Notes under the pieces: model-generated | What the model saw: the letters and a program-made list of their open reading frames with translations, nothing else | The model's database searches: none | What the model was told of the DNA's origin: nothing | Shown here: positions 36,592 to 46,006 of the stretch, in pieces | How positions within the stretch are numbered: position 1 is the stretch's first letter | Layout of the letters: every line of letters begins with the position of its first letter | Assembly (NCBI RefSeq): GCF_002024165.1 | Contig: NZ_MWQN01000001.1 | Location: 6,941,288-7,005,287, forward strand | DNA length: 64,000 nt | Source of the DNA: Embleya scabrispora | Lineage (GTDB): Bacteria; Actinomycetota; Actinomycetes; Streptomycetales; Streptomycetaceae | Direction: 5' to 3' | Translations under genes and position numbers: made by a program

Positions 36592-37260
36592 ATGAGCCAG
36601 GGCACGAACGCAACCACGCACGAACGAACACACCCGCAGGCGCCGACCGGTCCGGCACCGAACGAGCGGCTGCGCGAGCCCACCCGCGAACGCGGGTGGA
36701 CCCACAACGAACGCCCGGCAGCTTGCCCGCGCCGCCCGAGCCGAGGGAATACGCGGTGCCGCGTTCGACCCCAAGACGATCGGGCGTTGGATGCGCGGTG
36801 AGTCGACCTGGCCGTGGCCCGATCACCGCAGATGCCTGGAGGCGGTGTTCGAACGCCCGGTGGTGGACACCGGATTCGTCCCGCCCCGGAACCGCGGACG
36901 CACCCCCGAGCCCCGTCGCGAGACGGGCGAGGGGCCCCCGATCCCCCGGACCCATCGGGGCACCGTGTCCTTCCTCGTCACCGCAACAGGGAGCGACCTG
37001 ATGCACCTCGACCGACGCAACTTCATGACCATGGCCGGCGCGGCTGCGCTCACGCCGGCCTCCGCATGGCTCCGCAAGGACCCCGACGCCGACACCACCG
37101 GCGACGGCACCAGCGCACGCGTCGAGGACACCCAGGTCACCCGCATCCGCCGCCGCATCGACGACTTGCGCCTGATGGACGACGACCTCGGCGGAGGCGA
37201 CCTCATCACGTTGATCAGCGCCGACCTCGCCTACATCACCAGCAGGCTCCGTCACGGCCG
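36592..37260 (+). pseudogene. XRE-type regulator remnant
   Basis: The first piece (NERLREPTRERGWTHNERPA) matches the N-terminal HTH of Streptomyces XRE-type regulators. A frameshift near 36720 then gives FDPKTIGRWMRGESTWPWPD, VFERPVVDTGFVPPRN, LDRRNFMTMAGAAAL and IDDLRLMDDDLGGGDLI. The similarity ends near 37,260, where the frame runs on into an unrelated exonuclease fragment. The protein has no complete effector domain. Confidence 0.65.
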
Positions 37261-37680
37261 CAACACCGACGTGAACGTCGTCAAGGACGCCCTCGACCAC
37301 ACCGGAATCCGCTGGAGCGAACACCGTGGTTGCGAGGCCGATGACGTCATCGCCACCCTCATCACCCGCGCCCGCGCGAACGACCGCCTTGTGGACGTCA
37401 TGAGCGCCGACAAGGACTTCGTCCAACTCCTCGCCGACCCGGGGGTGCGGCTCCTGAACACCGGATTCCGCGAAGACCGCCGCTACACCATCGGCGACCA
37501 GATTCGCCCCCGCCACGGAGTCACGGCCGAGCAGTGGCCGGACTACCGGGCGCTGACCGGCGACCCCGCCGACAACATCCGCGGCCTGCGCGGCGTCCAC
37601 GGTCGTACGGCCGCCAACGTGACGGTGTTGCCCATCCGCAAGGGCGGCTCGTGCAGCGCCTACGTCGGGATGCAAGGGAG
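37261..37680 (+). pseudogene. 5'-3' exonuclease (flap nuclease) fragment
   Basis: In frame with the regulator remnant, the sequence reads GCEADDVIATLITRA, VDVMSADKDFVQLLADPGVRL, then RHGVTAEQWPDYRALTGDPADNI, the core of the 5'-3' exonuclease domain of DNA polymerase I-like proteins. The acidic metal ligands ADDV and DKDF are present. The N-terminal Asp cluster and the C-terminal helix-hairpin-helix are missing (only GLRGVHGRTAANV remains), so it is probably inactive. Confidence 0.7.
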
Positions 37681-38710
37681 TGAGGCCGCCGTGCGAATTC
37701 GAAAGACGGTGCCGGCAGTGGTATTCGAAAGGGACTCGGGAAGGTCGCCGCGCGTGGTTTTGGCGACATCCGCATCAGCTACGCCGGCGTCGGCACCGGC
37801 GGACAACGACTCGACCGACAACTCGACGCCCTCAACCTGCCCCGGGCGACGGCCTGGCTCCTGTGCCCACGGTGTCGGGGCGTCGGCCGGGGCGGAGCAC
37901 GAGGACCGGCCGACTGGGGGCACGAGACTTCGGCCGTGTCGGGTCGTACGGCCGTGCCGGGTGCGGGCGGATGACGTCCGCGACCCGGCACCCTTGGGTC
38001 ACGCCGCGCCGGGCACGAACATCTTCGCCAGTTGGCCTGCGGCGCCGATCACGACGCCACCGCCCAACGCGATCGACGCGACACCCAACACGATTCGACG
38101 CTTCGTACGTGCGCGCACATCCGCCTCCGGGATGAGGGGTTCGAGGACCGAGCGTGACGCGACCATCGTCGCGGGTCGCGGTGATCGACTCAAGAACGGC
38201 GGACGGTAGAGCGACGGGACGGAGGTCGAGACCGGCGAAGTCGAGTGGTCGGTTGTTGGGAGCCGCGACTCGGACTGGGCGGGTGAGGGCCGAGCGAACG
38301 GGGGGACTTCGACGACCCGGCATGGGGCACGGCCGGGGAAGTGGTTTGCACCCAACCTGAGTTGTCGCATGGAGGGGACGAGGAGCCGGACGCCCCCGAA
38401 CGGCGGGCGCTTCGAGACGAGCGCGCCCGCCGGCCGACACGGCGCCGACCTTTCCGACTCCGGTGTGCCGCAGGCGTTGTATGCGTCGCCCCGCAGCTGT
38501 CGGACCACTACCTGCCCACCCTGAGTGGAGCCTGTCGCGCTCCGATGCCGTGATCACAGCGGCCACGGCCTGATTACGTGACGACCCGCGTGTTCTCGTA
38601 GGTCTGCCGGCATGACGGCAGGCTGCCACCACTTGCGGTCGCCGACCCGCGTGTCGGCCGGGCGCAGTCGGCGGGGGCAAAAGGCCCGGCGCTTACGAAA
38701 CAACCTCCGG
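37681..38710. other. mostly non-coding region
   Basis: Apart from a possible 55-codon membrane ORF on the minus strand (37999-38166), no gene is supported. Open frames are GC artefacts. Confidence 0.4.
37999..38166 (-). CDS. possible small membrane protein
   Basis: This is a 55-codon frame with a basic stretch (RARTKRRI) followed by a single hydrophobic segment (VLGVASIALGGGVVIGAAG) and a short tail. The pattern suits a one-helix membrane peptide. No clear ribosome-binding site precedes the ATG, so this is weakly supported. Confidence 0.3.
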   Translation of the reverse strand: MVASRSVLEPLIPEADVRARTKRRIVLGVASIALGGGVVIGAAGQLAKMFVPGAA

Positions 38711-39307
38711 CTAGGGTGCGTACTGCAGGCCCTGAACCGCCGTCACGTACCAGTCGCCGGCGGCTTGGGACTTTCTCCTGGCCAGTGCCTGGTTGTTGCT
38801 GTCGAGGTTGTTGTACTGGATGCCTCGCCACCCGGTGGTGAGGTCGGTTTGGGAGATGGCCCCGAAGAGTTGGCCGACGACCGAGGCGTCGTACGTCACC
38901 GCGGAATAGAGTTCCTGGTCCCGAGGGACCTGGCCCTGGATGTTGGCGTTGCAGGCTCTCTCGACGAACTCGGCGTCCTGGACCTCCTGATAGACGCAGT
39001 GTGCGCCGCTCTGCCCGTCCAGCACGCGCGACCAGGAGTTGCCGACGGTCTGCATCTGCCGCCGCACGGCGTCCTGCCTGAGGTCGATGCCGGTCTCCTC
39101 GAAGAACTCGATCCGGCCCGCGGTGATCACGTCGGGGGCGACCACGGAGCCTCCGGGGATGACGAGTTGTCCCGATCCGTTCAGGACTGTGGGCGTGGTG
39201 GGGTTGCCGCCGAAGCGGGACCCGTACACGTTCTTCCAGGCGACCAGAACCCGATACTGCCTGGGGTTGGCGGTGGGGATGTCGTAGATCAGATGGTAGG
39301 CGTACAT
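38711..39307 (-). CDS. divergent Nudix-like protein
   Basis: This 198-residue protein has the sequence LVIPGGSVVAPDVITAGRIEFFEETGIDL. It aligns with the Nudix box, but with Pro instead of the first Glu and Ile instead of Arg; EFFEETGI keeps the metal-binding Glu residues. Upstream, YRVLVAWKNVYGSRFGG resembles the first Nudix strands. The C-terminal 100 residues (SAVTYDASVVGQLFGAI) are not recognised. Codons are less GC-biased than neighbours, suggesting transfer. Hydrolase activity is uncertain because two consensus residues are changed. Confidence 0.65.
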   Translation of the reverse strand: MYAYHLIYDIPTANPRQYRVLVAWKNVYGSRFGGNPTTPTVLNGSGQLVIPGGSVVAPDVITAGRIEFFEETGIDLRQDAVRRQMQTVGNSWSRVLDGQSGAHCVYQEVQDAEFVERACNANIQGQVPRDQELYSAVTYDASVVGQLFGAISQTDLTTGWRGIQYNNLDSNNQALARRKSQAAGDWYVTAVQGLQYAP

Positions 39308-40699
39308 CGCTTCCTCTCTCCTTCGACGCGTCGCGGTCAGGGTGTCGCGGTCGGCGTGGCGCGGTCCGGTTTGCGCATGCCCTATTGGGGGGACCCCCGG
39401 ATCCCCGGTCCCCCCGTTCCCGGGATGCGGACTCCGGTGACAGGTCGCCCCCGCGCTGTTCGGGAACGGTTCACGCGCCCCGGTGAGTCGGTACGATCGC
39501 GATCGGGATTCGGATGGTCTCGGTCGACAGGTTCGGCTTGACGCACGGCCCCCGTAGCGGTTGCGTCCCCTGTGTCGACCTACCGTTGCCCCTCATCACA
39601 AGCCCCCCCGGCTCGATGGGTGCATCCCTGTACGAAACAACCGATACAGCGTCAAGCACCTTCACTTTAGGTACTTCACCCATCTGCCTGCAGCTCTATG
39701 GACACAAAAGCGAGGTTTGGCGCAATCTCGTGCCATGCCACCGGAGTTGGCCAGATACATTGTGCGCCCCTGGGACCTGACGCATTCATGCCAAGGGTCC
39801 GACGGCTTGGCCGGAGCGGTCGCGGCGTGCGCGCCGGGGGCGGTCGGGCCGCCCCGCAACCGCGAACCCCGGCGGCCTCGGGGCACGGGCCGGTCGGCAT
39901 CCTCGTCCGCGGCGGGCTGTGGCACCGAGCCCTGGGAAGTTGTTCAAGTGGTGATGCTGCTGCCGGAAAACGCCAACATCGTCACGTGCGTGAGCGCCAC
40001 TTGGTCGTCGTTGACCTTCATGTAGCCACTCATGGGCCGTTTCGGACCGCCGGCCGGGTGTTGGCGTTCAGTTGGCGCGCAACTCGCCACCGGCGTCCAC
40101 CCGTTCGCCGACGGTCGGCCCTGCGCCGACGGCGGAGTTGCGCGCGACGCGAGTTCCCCGGCGCCAACTCGCCTTCGACGGCGAGAATGCCGTCGATCGC
40201 CACGTTCCGAGCGGCGTTCGACTCGCCTCCGGTGTGCGCCGCGTCCGGACGGCGACGGCCGGGTTGCCGCGGGATCACGGCCGTGCCTTCGCCCGGAGGC
40301 CGCCCCCCGAGTCCACGTTGCCGGTGCCGGCCTCGCCGACGACGGTATTGCGCGCGACGTGTAGTTCGTTGCCGGCGGTGTGCACGTCGCGCTTGGCCCC
40401 GATGCCGCGGTTGCGCTCGACCAGCCCCCTGGCCGTTGGGCAGTGGCTCATCGTCGATGTGCGTCTTCGAGGCGGGGCAGGGACCGCGCCGTCCGGCGTG
40501 CGTTTGGCTCTCCGGCCGCGTCGGGCTGCTGCGGATCGGGTCGGAGTCGGCGGGCGGGCCGCCGGCAGCGCACGGGCCCAGACCCAGGGCGCTCCGCGAG
40601 GGCCGGGCCAACGCCCGTGTCAGGGCCTTGGGCGCACGCCTGTGGTGCGCTCTCGGGACTGCGACCGTCCACCGGAACATCGGTCGAACACTTGACAGC
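39308..40699. other. no intact gene; low-GC patch and decayed coding sequence
   Basis: The stretch around 39,480-39,760 has lower GC than the surroundings and contains a possible minus-strand promoter. On the minus strand at about 40,090-40,440, pieces such as NELHVARNTVVGEAGTGN and VARNSAVGAG read like degenerate copies of an RN..VG..G repeat. A short minus-strand segment near 40,030 (MSGYMKVNDDQVALTH) looks like a protein start. None forms a full gene. Confidence 0.4.
39626..39655 (-). promoter_or_regulatory. possible promoter for the Nudix-like gene
   Basis: On the minus strand TTGACG is followed after 17 bases by TACAGG, a fair match to actinomycete housekeeping promoters. It points toward the Nudix-like gene, about 320 bp downstream, so the leader would be long. 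Confidence 0.3.
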
Positions 40700-41555
40700 G
40701 ACGCGGCGTACATGCGGTCGTGCTCGTCGAGTTCGGGATCTTTTTCGGCCCGGTCGGCCATGTCGGCGGTGTCGCCGCCTGCGGCGAGGGCGCGTTCGGC
40801 GGCTCGGGCGATCGCTGCCCAGTCGCTCCGGTGGTAGTCGCACACGCGGAAGTCGTCCGGGCCCCAGGTCGAGAACGCGTGGGCGTGGGCGGCCTGGTCG
40901 GCTCCGGCGGTGTCCGGATACTGCTCCACGAGGGCCTTCACGCGATCGGCGTGGGCGCGTTTGAACAGGTGGTGCGGCCAGGGCAGCGCCGACAGCAGTA
41001 CCGGGCGCAGGCCCTCGACCCCGTCCAGGAGCAGGACGCGTTCGTCGGGATCGGTGATCAGCGTCGGATACAGCTGCGCCGTCCACAGACTCGACTGGAT
41101 CCCTCGTCCAGGCCGCGTTCGGCGCTCGGATGGCGTCGGTGCGCGCGCGGGTAGTCCCCGGGGGCAGGGCAGTGGCCGGTGTCCTGAACGCCGAGGCGTG
41201 GCGGGCCGGCTGGGTGACCGCTGTGGCCAGGTCCTCGACGGGGTCGGCGCGGTCCTCCACGCGTTCGGCCCCGCGCAACACCGTGCCTGTCTTGTCCCAG
41301 GTCGGGTGGCACTCGTCGTGCTGCACGCCCTCCGGGCAGTCCCTGGTACCGGACCACGGCAGCGGTCTGGAACGCGGAAGGTGGCTCCGGCGGTGCGTCG
41401 GCGGCTCGGAACAGGACATCGGCCGGGATGTGTTCGACGCGCTCCGCGCGCGTAACCGGCATCGGGAGCGGGGCCGCCCCGGGCGTCGACCCGCAGATGG
41501 TGGCCCGGGCGGATCCGTGTGTGTGGCTCGATGCGATCCACAACGAATCCTCCAT
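40700..41555 (-). pseudogene. frameshifted gene of unknown function
   Basis: Protein-like sequence continues through three minus-strand frames: MEDSLWIASSHTHGSARA and ADVLFRAADAPPEPPSAFQT first, then EGVQHDECHPTWDKTGTV and VEDLATAVTQPARHAS, then SLWTAQLYPTLITDPDER, ALPWPHHLFKRAHADRVKAL and WGPDDFRVCDYHRSDWAAI. The ATG at 41553-41555 is the probable original start. I do not recognise the family. The gene is broken by at least two frameshifts. Confidence 0.55.
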
Positions 41556-42310
41556 CGCGTCCCTTCGGATGGTTGGACGGTCCGGCGGCTGCGCGCCCGG
41601 TAGACGCACCGACGATAGCGAGCATGGACGACGACGTTCCAGCCCCTCCGCCGAAGGAGCGGGTAACGCGTGGACCACCCGATGTAAGCGGCACAGGTCG
41701 CAGCGCCCTGTGCCGCTTTCACGCGGCCGTTGCCACCAGGCCGGTCCGCGGGCGATCGCGCCCGTGCCGGGCTCCGTGCCGGCCGTCCGTGCGATCGGTT
41801 CCTTTGGTGTCTTCTCGAGCGAGGCGCTCGGGAGGAGCCTGGTCGGGATGCACCGGAATCAACGACGATGACGCTGATACGGCGTTGGACGCGTGCGTGA
41901 CTACGCAGGAGGTCCGATACGCACATCGACTTCACCGCCGCGCGTGCGTGTCGGTTGGGAACGGTAACGCGGTCGCCGCGGTTGCGAAGCCGGCAGCACA
42001 GCCGGTCGGCGGCGGCCCCGCACCGGCGCGTTGCGCCCCCGGTGTCGGCCCGCCGATCGAGGGGTGCACAGGTGTGGCCGGCGGGCGGATCAGAGCTGCC
42101 GGGCCCGGGTGGGGGCGACCCGAGTGACCGGCGGTTCGAGGTCGTCCGACATCCGGTCGGCGCGTTGAGGTCTGTGCTCGCCGCCCGTCGACCCCGAAGG
42201 GTCGTGGGGCCGAACTCGGCCATGAATTGCCCGGACTTGGCCGGGAACCGGCAACCGGGATTTCGCCGCTCCGAACCTGGTGCCCCGGTCGGAGTGGAAG
42301 GTTCCGCCGG
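41556..42310. other. no supported gene
   Basis: This region of about 755 bp lies between the broken gene and the HEAT-repeat gene. No motif-bearing frame was found on either strand. Confidence 0.45.
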
Positions 42311-44095
42311 CTACTCGGCACGTGCCTCGCCGAACTTGGCGAGGATGTGGCGGGCGGTTCGCTGCAGTTGCTCGTCGCTGTCGATGTCGTTCCACCGGCA
42401 GTCCCGGCGCGAGTTTGCCAGGGCGGCGGCGAGCAGTGGCATGGCCGGTTCGGCGGCGGTACCCATGCGATCCAGGCACGCGAGGGCGTGGTTGGCCGTT
42501 GCGGAGTTCCGTTCCCACGCCCGTGTGAGCGTGTTCAGCACGACCGGTGCTTCGGGTTCGCCGTACAGGTCCCACAGGGCGGTGGCCGCGTGTACGCGCC
42601 GCCACTCGTCGTCGTCCGTCAGCGCCGTGCGCAGTTGCGCGACGAGGACGGGCGGGGCCGGTGGGCCGATACGGCCGAGCAGGTCGCCCAGGTCGCGGAC
42701 CCAGGAAGGGCCCTGGAATTGGGCGACTTCGACGATTGCCGCCCGCACCTCGTCGGCACTGCCGCCGAGGGCGTACAGAGCCTCGACCGCGGCGACCCGA
42801 GCCCGCCCCTCATGCACGGCGATCCGGGCCTTCGCTTCCGGGGCCGACGTCAATCGCCGAACCAGGGGAAGGGCTGCCGCGGCGGCGACGCCGAAGCGCG
42901 CCGAGGCCTTCAGCGCCGACTTCACAGTGCCCCAATGCCGGTCCCGGACGGCGACCGCCAGGGTGTCGACGATCACGGGCACCGCGCTCGTGTCGCCGAG
43001 CCGCGACAGGGTGTCGAGCAACGGATGCACGCTGCCCTCGAACCACGTGGCCGCGAGATCGGCCTCGCGCAGATGCCGGACCAACGCCGGCACCAGCATC
43101 CGTGACGCCTCGGGCAGCCACGCGGCGGCCGGGAACGCGCGCCATGCGTCGACCCCGGCGTCGCACGCCACCAGCAGGCACGGCAACGCCCGCGCGTCAC
43201 CGAACCGGGCCAGTGCGCACACCGCCGTCTGCTGGGCCCGCCCAACCTCCGCGTCGGGATGGGCCCAGACGTCGGGGCCGTACTCGGCGCGTCGCGCCGT
43301 CACGTACGCGGCCAGTGCCTCTCGGGCTGGTTCGGCGATCGCATGACAGTTGTCCATGACGTCGGCCGCCTCCGCGGTCAACTCGTTGCCGAACCGGTCG
43401 AATTGATCCGCGACCAGCAGCAGCAGGTCGGTGTGGTCGCTGCGCCACGTCCGCATCAGCTCGCCGCTCATGCGGACCGCGTCCAGACGGGTGCCCGGAT
43501 CCGGACTGCGTAGCTGGGCCGCCGGCAACTCCGTGCGCCAGGCGATGCGTTCGTCCAGTGCCTCGTGAAGGGTGCGGAGCGTGCCGGTGGTGACCGCGTG
43601 GATGCGGTTGTCCCGGTCGAGGTGGTCGAACCCGGCGATCCCCCGGGGCGGAACGTCCTGCGCGGTGTTCGTCGCGGGTGCGGGGTGCCGCCATGATCGT
43701 CGGGATGGGGCGTCCTTGCCGATGTCGCCGAGCAGCGCGACCGCCGCGGGAAGGATCTCCGGTTCGATGCGCTCCAGGGCGCAGCGGGCGCGTTGGGTCA
43801 GGGCCGCAAGTCGGGTCGGCGAGTCCCGGTGTGGGTCGGCGGCCAGGGCGGCGAGCCGGGTGCGGGCCTGTTCGGCGACGGTCGGCAGTCGCAGGGCCAG
43901 GGTTGCGGTCGCCTCGACGGCCGCGAGTCGTTCCGGGAGGCCTTCCTCGGCCGCAAGTCTCTCCTGCAGCAGGGTGGCGGCCCGACGGCCACCGTCGTCG
44001 TCGACGAACTGGCCCAGTGCGGGTATCGCCGCCCGACGCACGTCGGGGTCCGGGTCGGTGGCCGGCGCGACGAGGGTGTCCGCGTGTCGCCGCAT
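42311..44095 (-). CDS. HEAT-repeat protein, possibly truncated at its N-terminus
   Basis: This 594-residue all-helical protein has repeating pairs of helices with the HEAT pattern (DPDVRRAAIPALGQF, DEWRRVHAATALWDLYG, ARVAAVEALYALGG). Such proteins are scaffolds or, in a subset, DNA glycosylase-like; no catalytic residue can be identified. Upstream of the ATG the same frame continues with protein-like sequence (GGIGDDALSCLDGDYRELPV) back to a stop, but without a start codon. A transposase remnant begins just beyond, so the original N-terminus may have been lost. Confidence 0.75.
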   Translation of the reverse strand: MRRHADTLVAPATDPDPDVRRAAIPALGQFVDDDGGRRAATLLQERLAAEEGLPERLAAVEATATLALRLPTVAEQARTRLAALAADPHRDSPTRLAALTQRARCALERIEPEILPAAVALLGDIGKDAPSRRSWRHPAPATNTAQDVPPRGIAGFDHLDRDNRIHAVTTGTLRTLHEALDERIAWRTELPAAQLRSPDPGTRLDAVRMSGELMRTWRSDHTDLLLLVADQFDRFGNELTAEAADVMDNCHAIAEPAREALAAYVTARRAEYGPDVWAHPDAEVGRAQQTAVCALARFGDARALPCLLVACDAGVDAWRAFPAAAWLPEASRMLVPALVRHLREADLAATWFEGSVHPLLDTLSRLGDTSAVPVIVDTLAVAVRDRHWGTVKSALKASARFGVAAAAALPLVRRLTSAPEAKARIAVHEGRARVAAVEALYALGGSADEVRAAIVEVAQFQGPSWVRDLGDLLGRIGPPAPPVLVAQLRTALTDDDEWRRVHAATALWDLYGEPEAPVVLNTLTRAWERNSATANHALACLDRMGTAAEPAMPLLAAALANSRRDCRWNDIDSDEQLQRTARHILAKFGEARAE

Positions 44096-44249
44096 CTCGG
44101 CGTCGGCCGCTTGCAGGACCGGGAGTTCGCGGTAGTCGCCGTCGAGGCAGGACAGCGCGTCGTCGCCGATGCCGCCGCGAGCGTCCGAGCAGGGCGACCG
44201 TCAGCCGGATCCGGTGTCGGCGCCGGATATGTCGTCATTCCTCACGCTC

Positions 44250-44696
44250 CGGGTCGATTCCAGCCCCGTTCCCGGCTTGTCCCTCCGGATCGCCCCTTTT
44301 GCCAGGCCTTGTCCTCCTCGGCGGCGGCCTTCTCCAGGACGGCGAGCGTGTCGGGGGCCAGACGCGTTCCGGCGGCGTCGTGATGCGCCCGCACGGTGGT
44401 CGAGTCCACACTCACCAGCGACAGGTCCACCCCGCCCCGTTTCGCGCCCTCCGCGATCAGGCCCTCCAACAGGGCCTCGAAGACACCGGCGTCCCGCCAC
44501 TGCCGAAAACGATTGTGCACGGTTGACCACGCACCGAACCGCTCCGGCACCTCATGCCACTGCCCACCCGTCCGAACTTCCGGATCACACCCTCGAACTG
44601 CCGCCGCAGCCACTCGGGATACGGACCGTACGCACCGACCGGCAGGTACGGCCCGATGAACTCCCACTCCATGTCCGTCAGTTGCTTTCGCGTCAC
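44250..44696 (-). mobile_element. IS5-type transposase remnant
   Basis: The N-terminal helix-turn-helix part is present (TRKQLTDMEWEFIGPYLPVG, YPEWLRRQFEGVIRKF). After a frame change it continues with the typical WHEVPERFGAWSTVHNRFRQW and the catalytic start SLVSVDSTTVRAHHDAAGT. The rest of the catalytic domain is missing. Some IS5 elements use a programmed shift between these two parts, so the shift itself may be natural, but the truncation is not. It lies next to the HEAT gene's 5' end. Confidence 0.8.
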
Positions 44697-44807
44697 ACCA
44701 AGACGAGCTACCGGATCACGACCGCCCTGACGACGAATCCCACAGACGACCACAACCCGATACACGGGCTTACTTCGCGGCATGACGGACACGGCGACGA
44801 ACGCGAC

Positions 44808-44993
44808 CTCGACGCCATCAGGACCCACGTCGCCGCCGCCCTGGGCACCTCGCGGATCCGCATCGCCCACATCGCACGCGCCGACCTGGGCCTGGGCCCC
44901 CACCGGTGGTGGCGCACCGGCGCTTACGCGGCGTACGGCCTCTTCGAGATGATCACGACGATGATGCTGCCGGTCCTGGCGTTGGCTTCGTAG
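44808..44993 (+). pseudogene. fragment similar to the gene at 47192-47760
   Basis: The plus strand reads AIRTHVAAALGTSRIRIAHI. This resembles GMRTHVAERIGTSPKRIARV near the end of the frameshifted gene at 47192-47760 (shared RTHVA, GTS, RIA). The fragment then runs into a short hydrophobic tail and a stop. It is probably a relic of a related gene. Confidence 0.45.
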
Positions 44994-45172
44994 CGGATTC
45001 GAGCGCTTTCCCGGCCTTGCGGCATGGTTCCGGTGGCGACCTCCCGGAACAGCGGCTGATGGCGTGCTTGGCCCCGACGTCTTGCCGATCCGCAGCGAGG
45101 GATAGAAAGAAGGCCACGGGGATCGATAAGGGGGTTCGATGGCTGTCGAGTCGGTACCGCCGTGGGAGCCTC

Positions 45173-45676
45173 GTGTCGCGCCATCGCGGTGGCCGCGGTC
45201 GCTTCCCCCGGCTCGGCCGCAGTGCGTTCGTCTTCGGGTTCGTACTGCTGTGCGCCGTCGGCATCGTAACGTCCGCGATCCGGGGTGACGGGACACCAAG
45301 CACGCTACGAATCGACAGGAACGAAGCAGTCGGTACCTGGCGGGACGGGGACGGCGGGTCGATCACCGTGAACGAGGACGGCACCTTTCAGGCATCGGCG
45401 TTGTGCGGCGACTATCAGGGAGCGTCCTCGACTGGGGACTTCGACCTGACTCCGCGCACGGGATCCGGCACGTGGACGTTCTACGCACCCGGAGCGGACT
45501 CCGCCGAGGTTCGGTTGCGGTTCGCTCAGGACTGGGCGCTCACGTCGTTCACGTCCGGCGGCACGAGCCGGTGCTGTGGCAGTGACTCGGTGACCCCGAC
45601 GAAGGTCGCCTGTGCAAACTCCGCCGCGCGCACTGACCGCGTTTTCCCTGGCTCGAGTGGTTCGAGTGCCGTGTGA
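45173..45676 (+). CDS. small membrane-anchored or secreted protein
   Basis: This 167-residue protein has a GTG start behind GGGAG. After a basic N-terminus, residues 18-36 form a hydrophobic segment (FVFGFVLLCAVGIV) acting as anchor or signal. The outer domain contains VGTWRDGDGGSITVNEDGTF, a beta-rich pattern common in small actinomycete extracytoplasmic proteins, and two Cys residues (ALCGDY, RCCG). Function unknown. A very strong hairpin lies 250 bp downstream. Confidence 0.65.
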   Translation: MSRHRGGRGRFPRLGRSAFVFGFVLLCAVGIVTSAIRGDGTPSTLRIDRNEAVGTWRDGDGGSITVNEDGTFQASALCGDYQGASSTGDFDLTPRTGSGTWTFYAPGADSAEVRLRFAQDWALTSFTSGGTSRCCGSDSVTPTKVACANSAARTDRVFPGSSGSSAV

Positions 45677-45928
45677 TCGTTCCGTGCGAGTCCTTTCCGA
45701 CTCTCCGTGGCTCGGGCACACGCTCTTGGCCATAACCGTGGGTGGGGGTCGGTGACCCGGTAGCGGCTGTCCTTGGTCGCGGGTTTGGTCGACGGGGGCG
45801 TCTCGGTGGCGACGGTCCGTTTGCGGATCAGGAGCGTGTGGGCCCGGGTGAGGCCGGCGCCGGCGATGTCGCCGGTGGCGCGGCGATGGTGGTGGACGTG
45901 TGTTCCCCGCTGTGGATCGCTTGGGCGG

Positions 45929-45967
45929 CCTTCCGCCCTGCCGGGCGGAACCCGGCAGGGCGGAAGG
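45929..45967. terminator. 17-bp perfect hairpin between convergent genes
   Basis: Arms 45929-45945 and 45951-45967 are perfectly complementary with a five-base loop. The hairpin lies between the plus-strand membrane protein and the minus-strand kinase/propeller gene, so it can serve as a bidirectional terminator. Confidence 0.8.
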
Positions 45968-46006
45968 AGTCAGTCAGTGGTGTGGGGTTGGGTCCGCGGC
46001 CGTGGT

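Noticed and set aside
40090..40440. Possible repeat protein on the minus strand (RN..VG..G units)
   Set aside because: The frame is interrupted by stops and the repeats are too few and too different to support a gene.
42227..43346. Plus-strand frames opposite the HEAT-repeat gene
   Set aside because: No motif and biased composition; the minus strand carries regular helical repeats.
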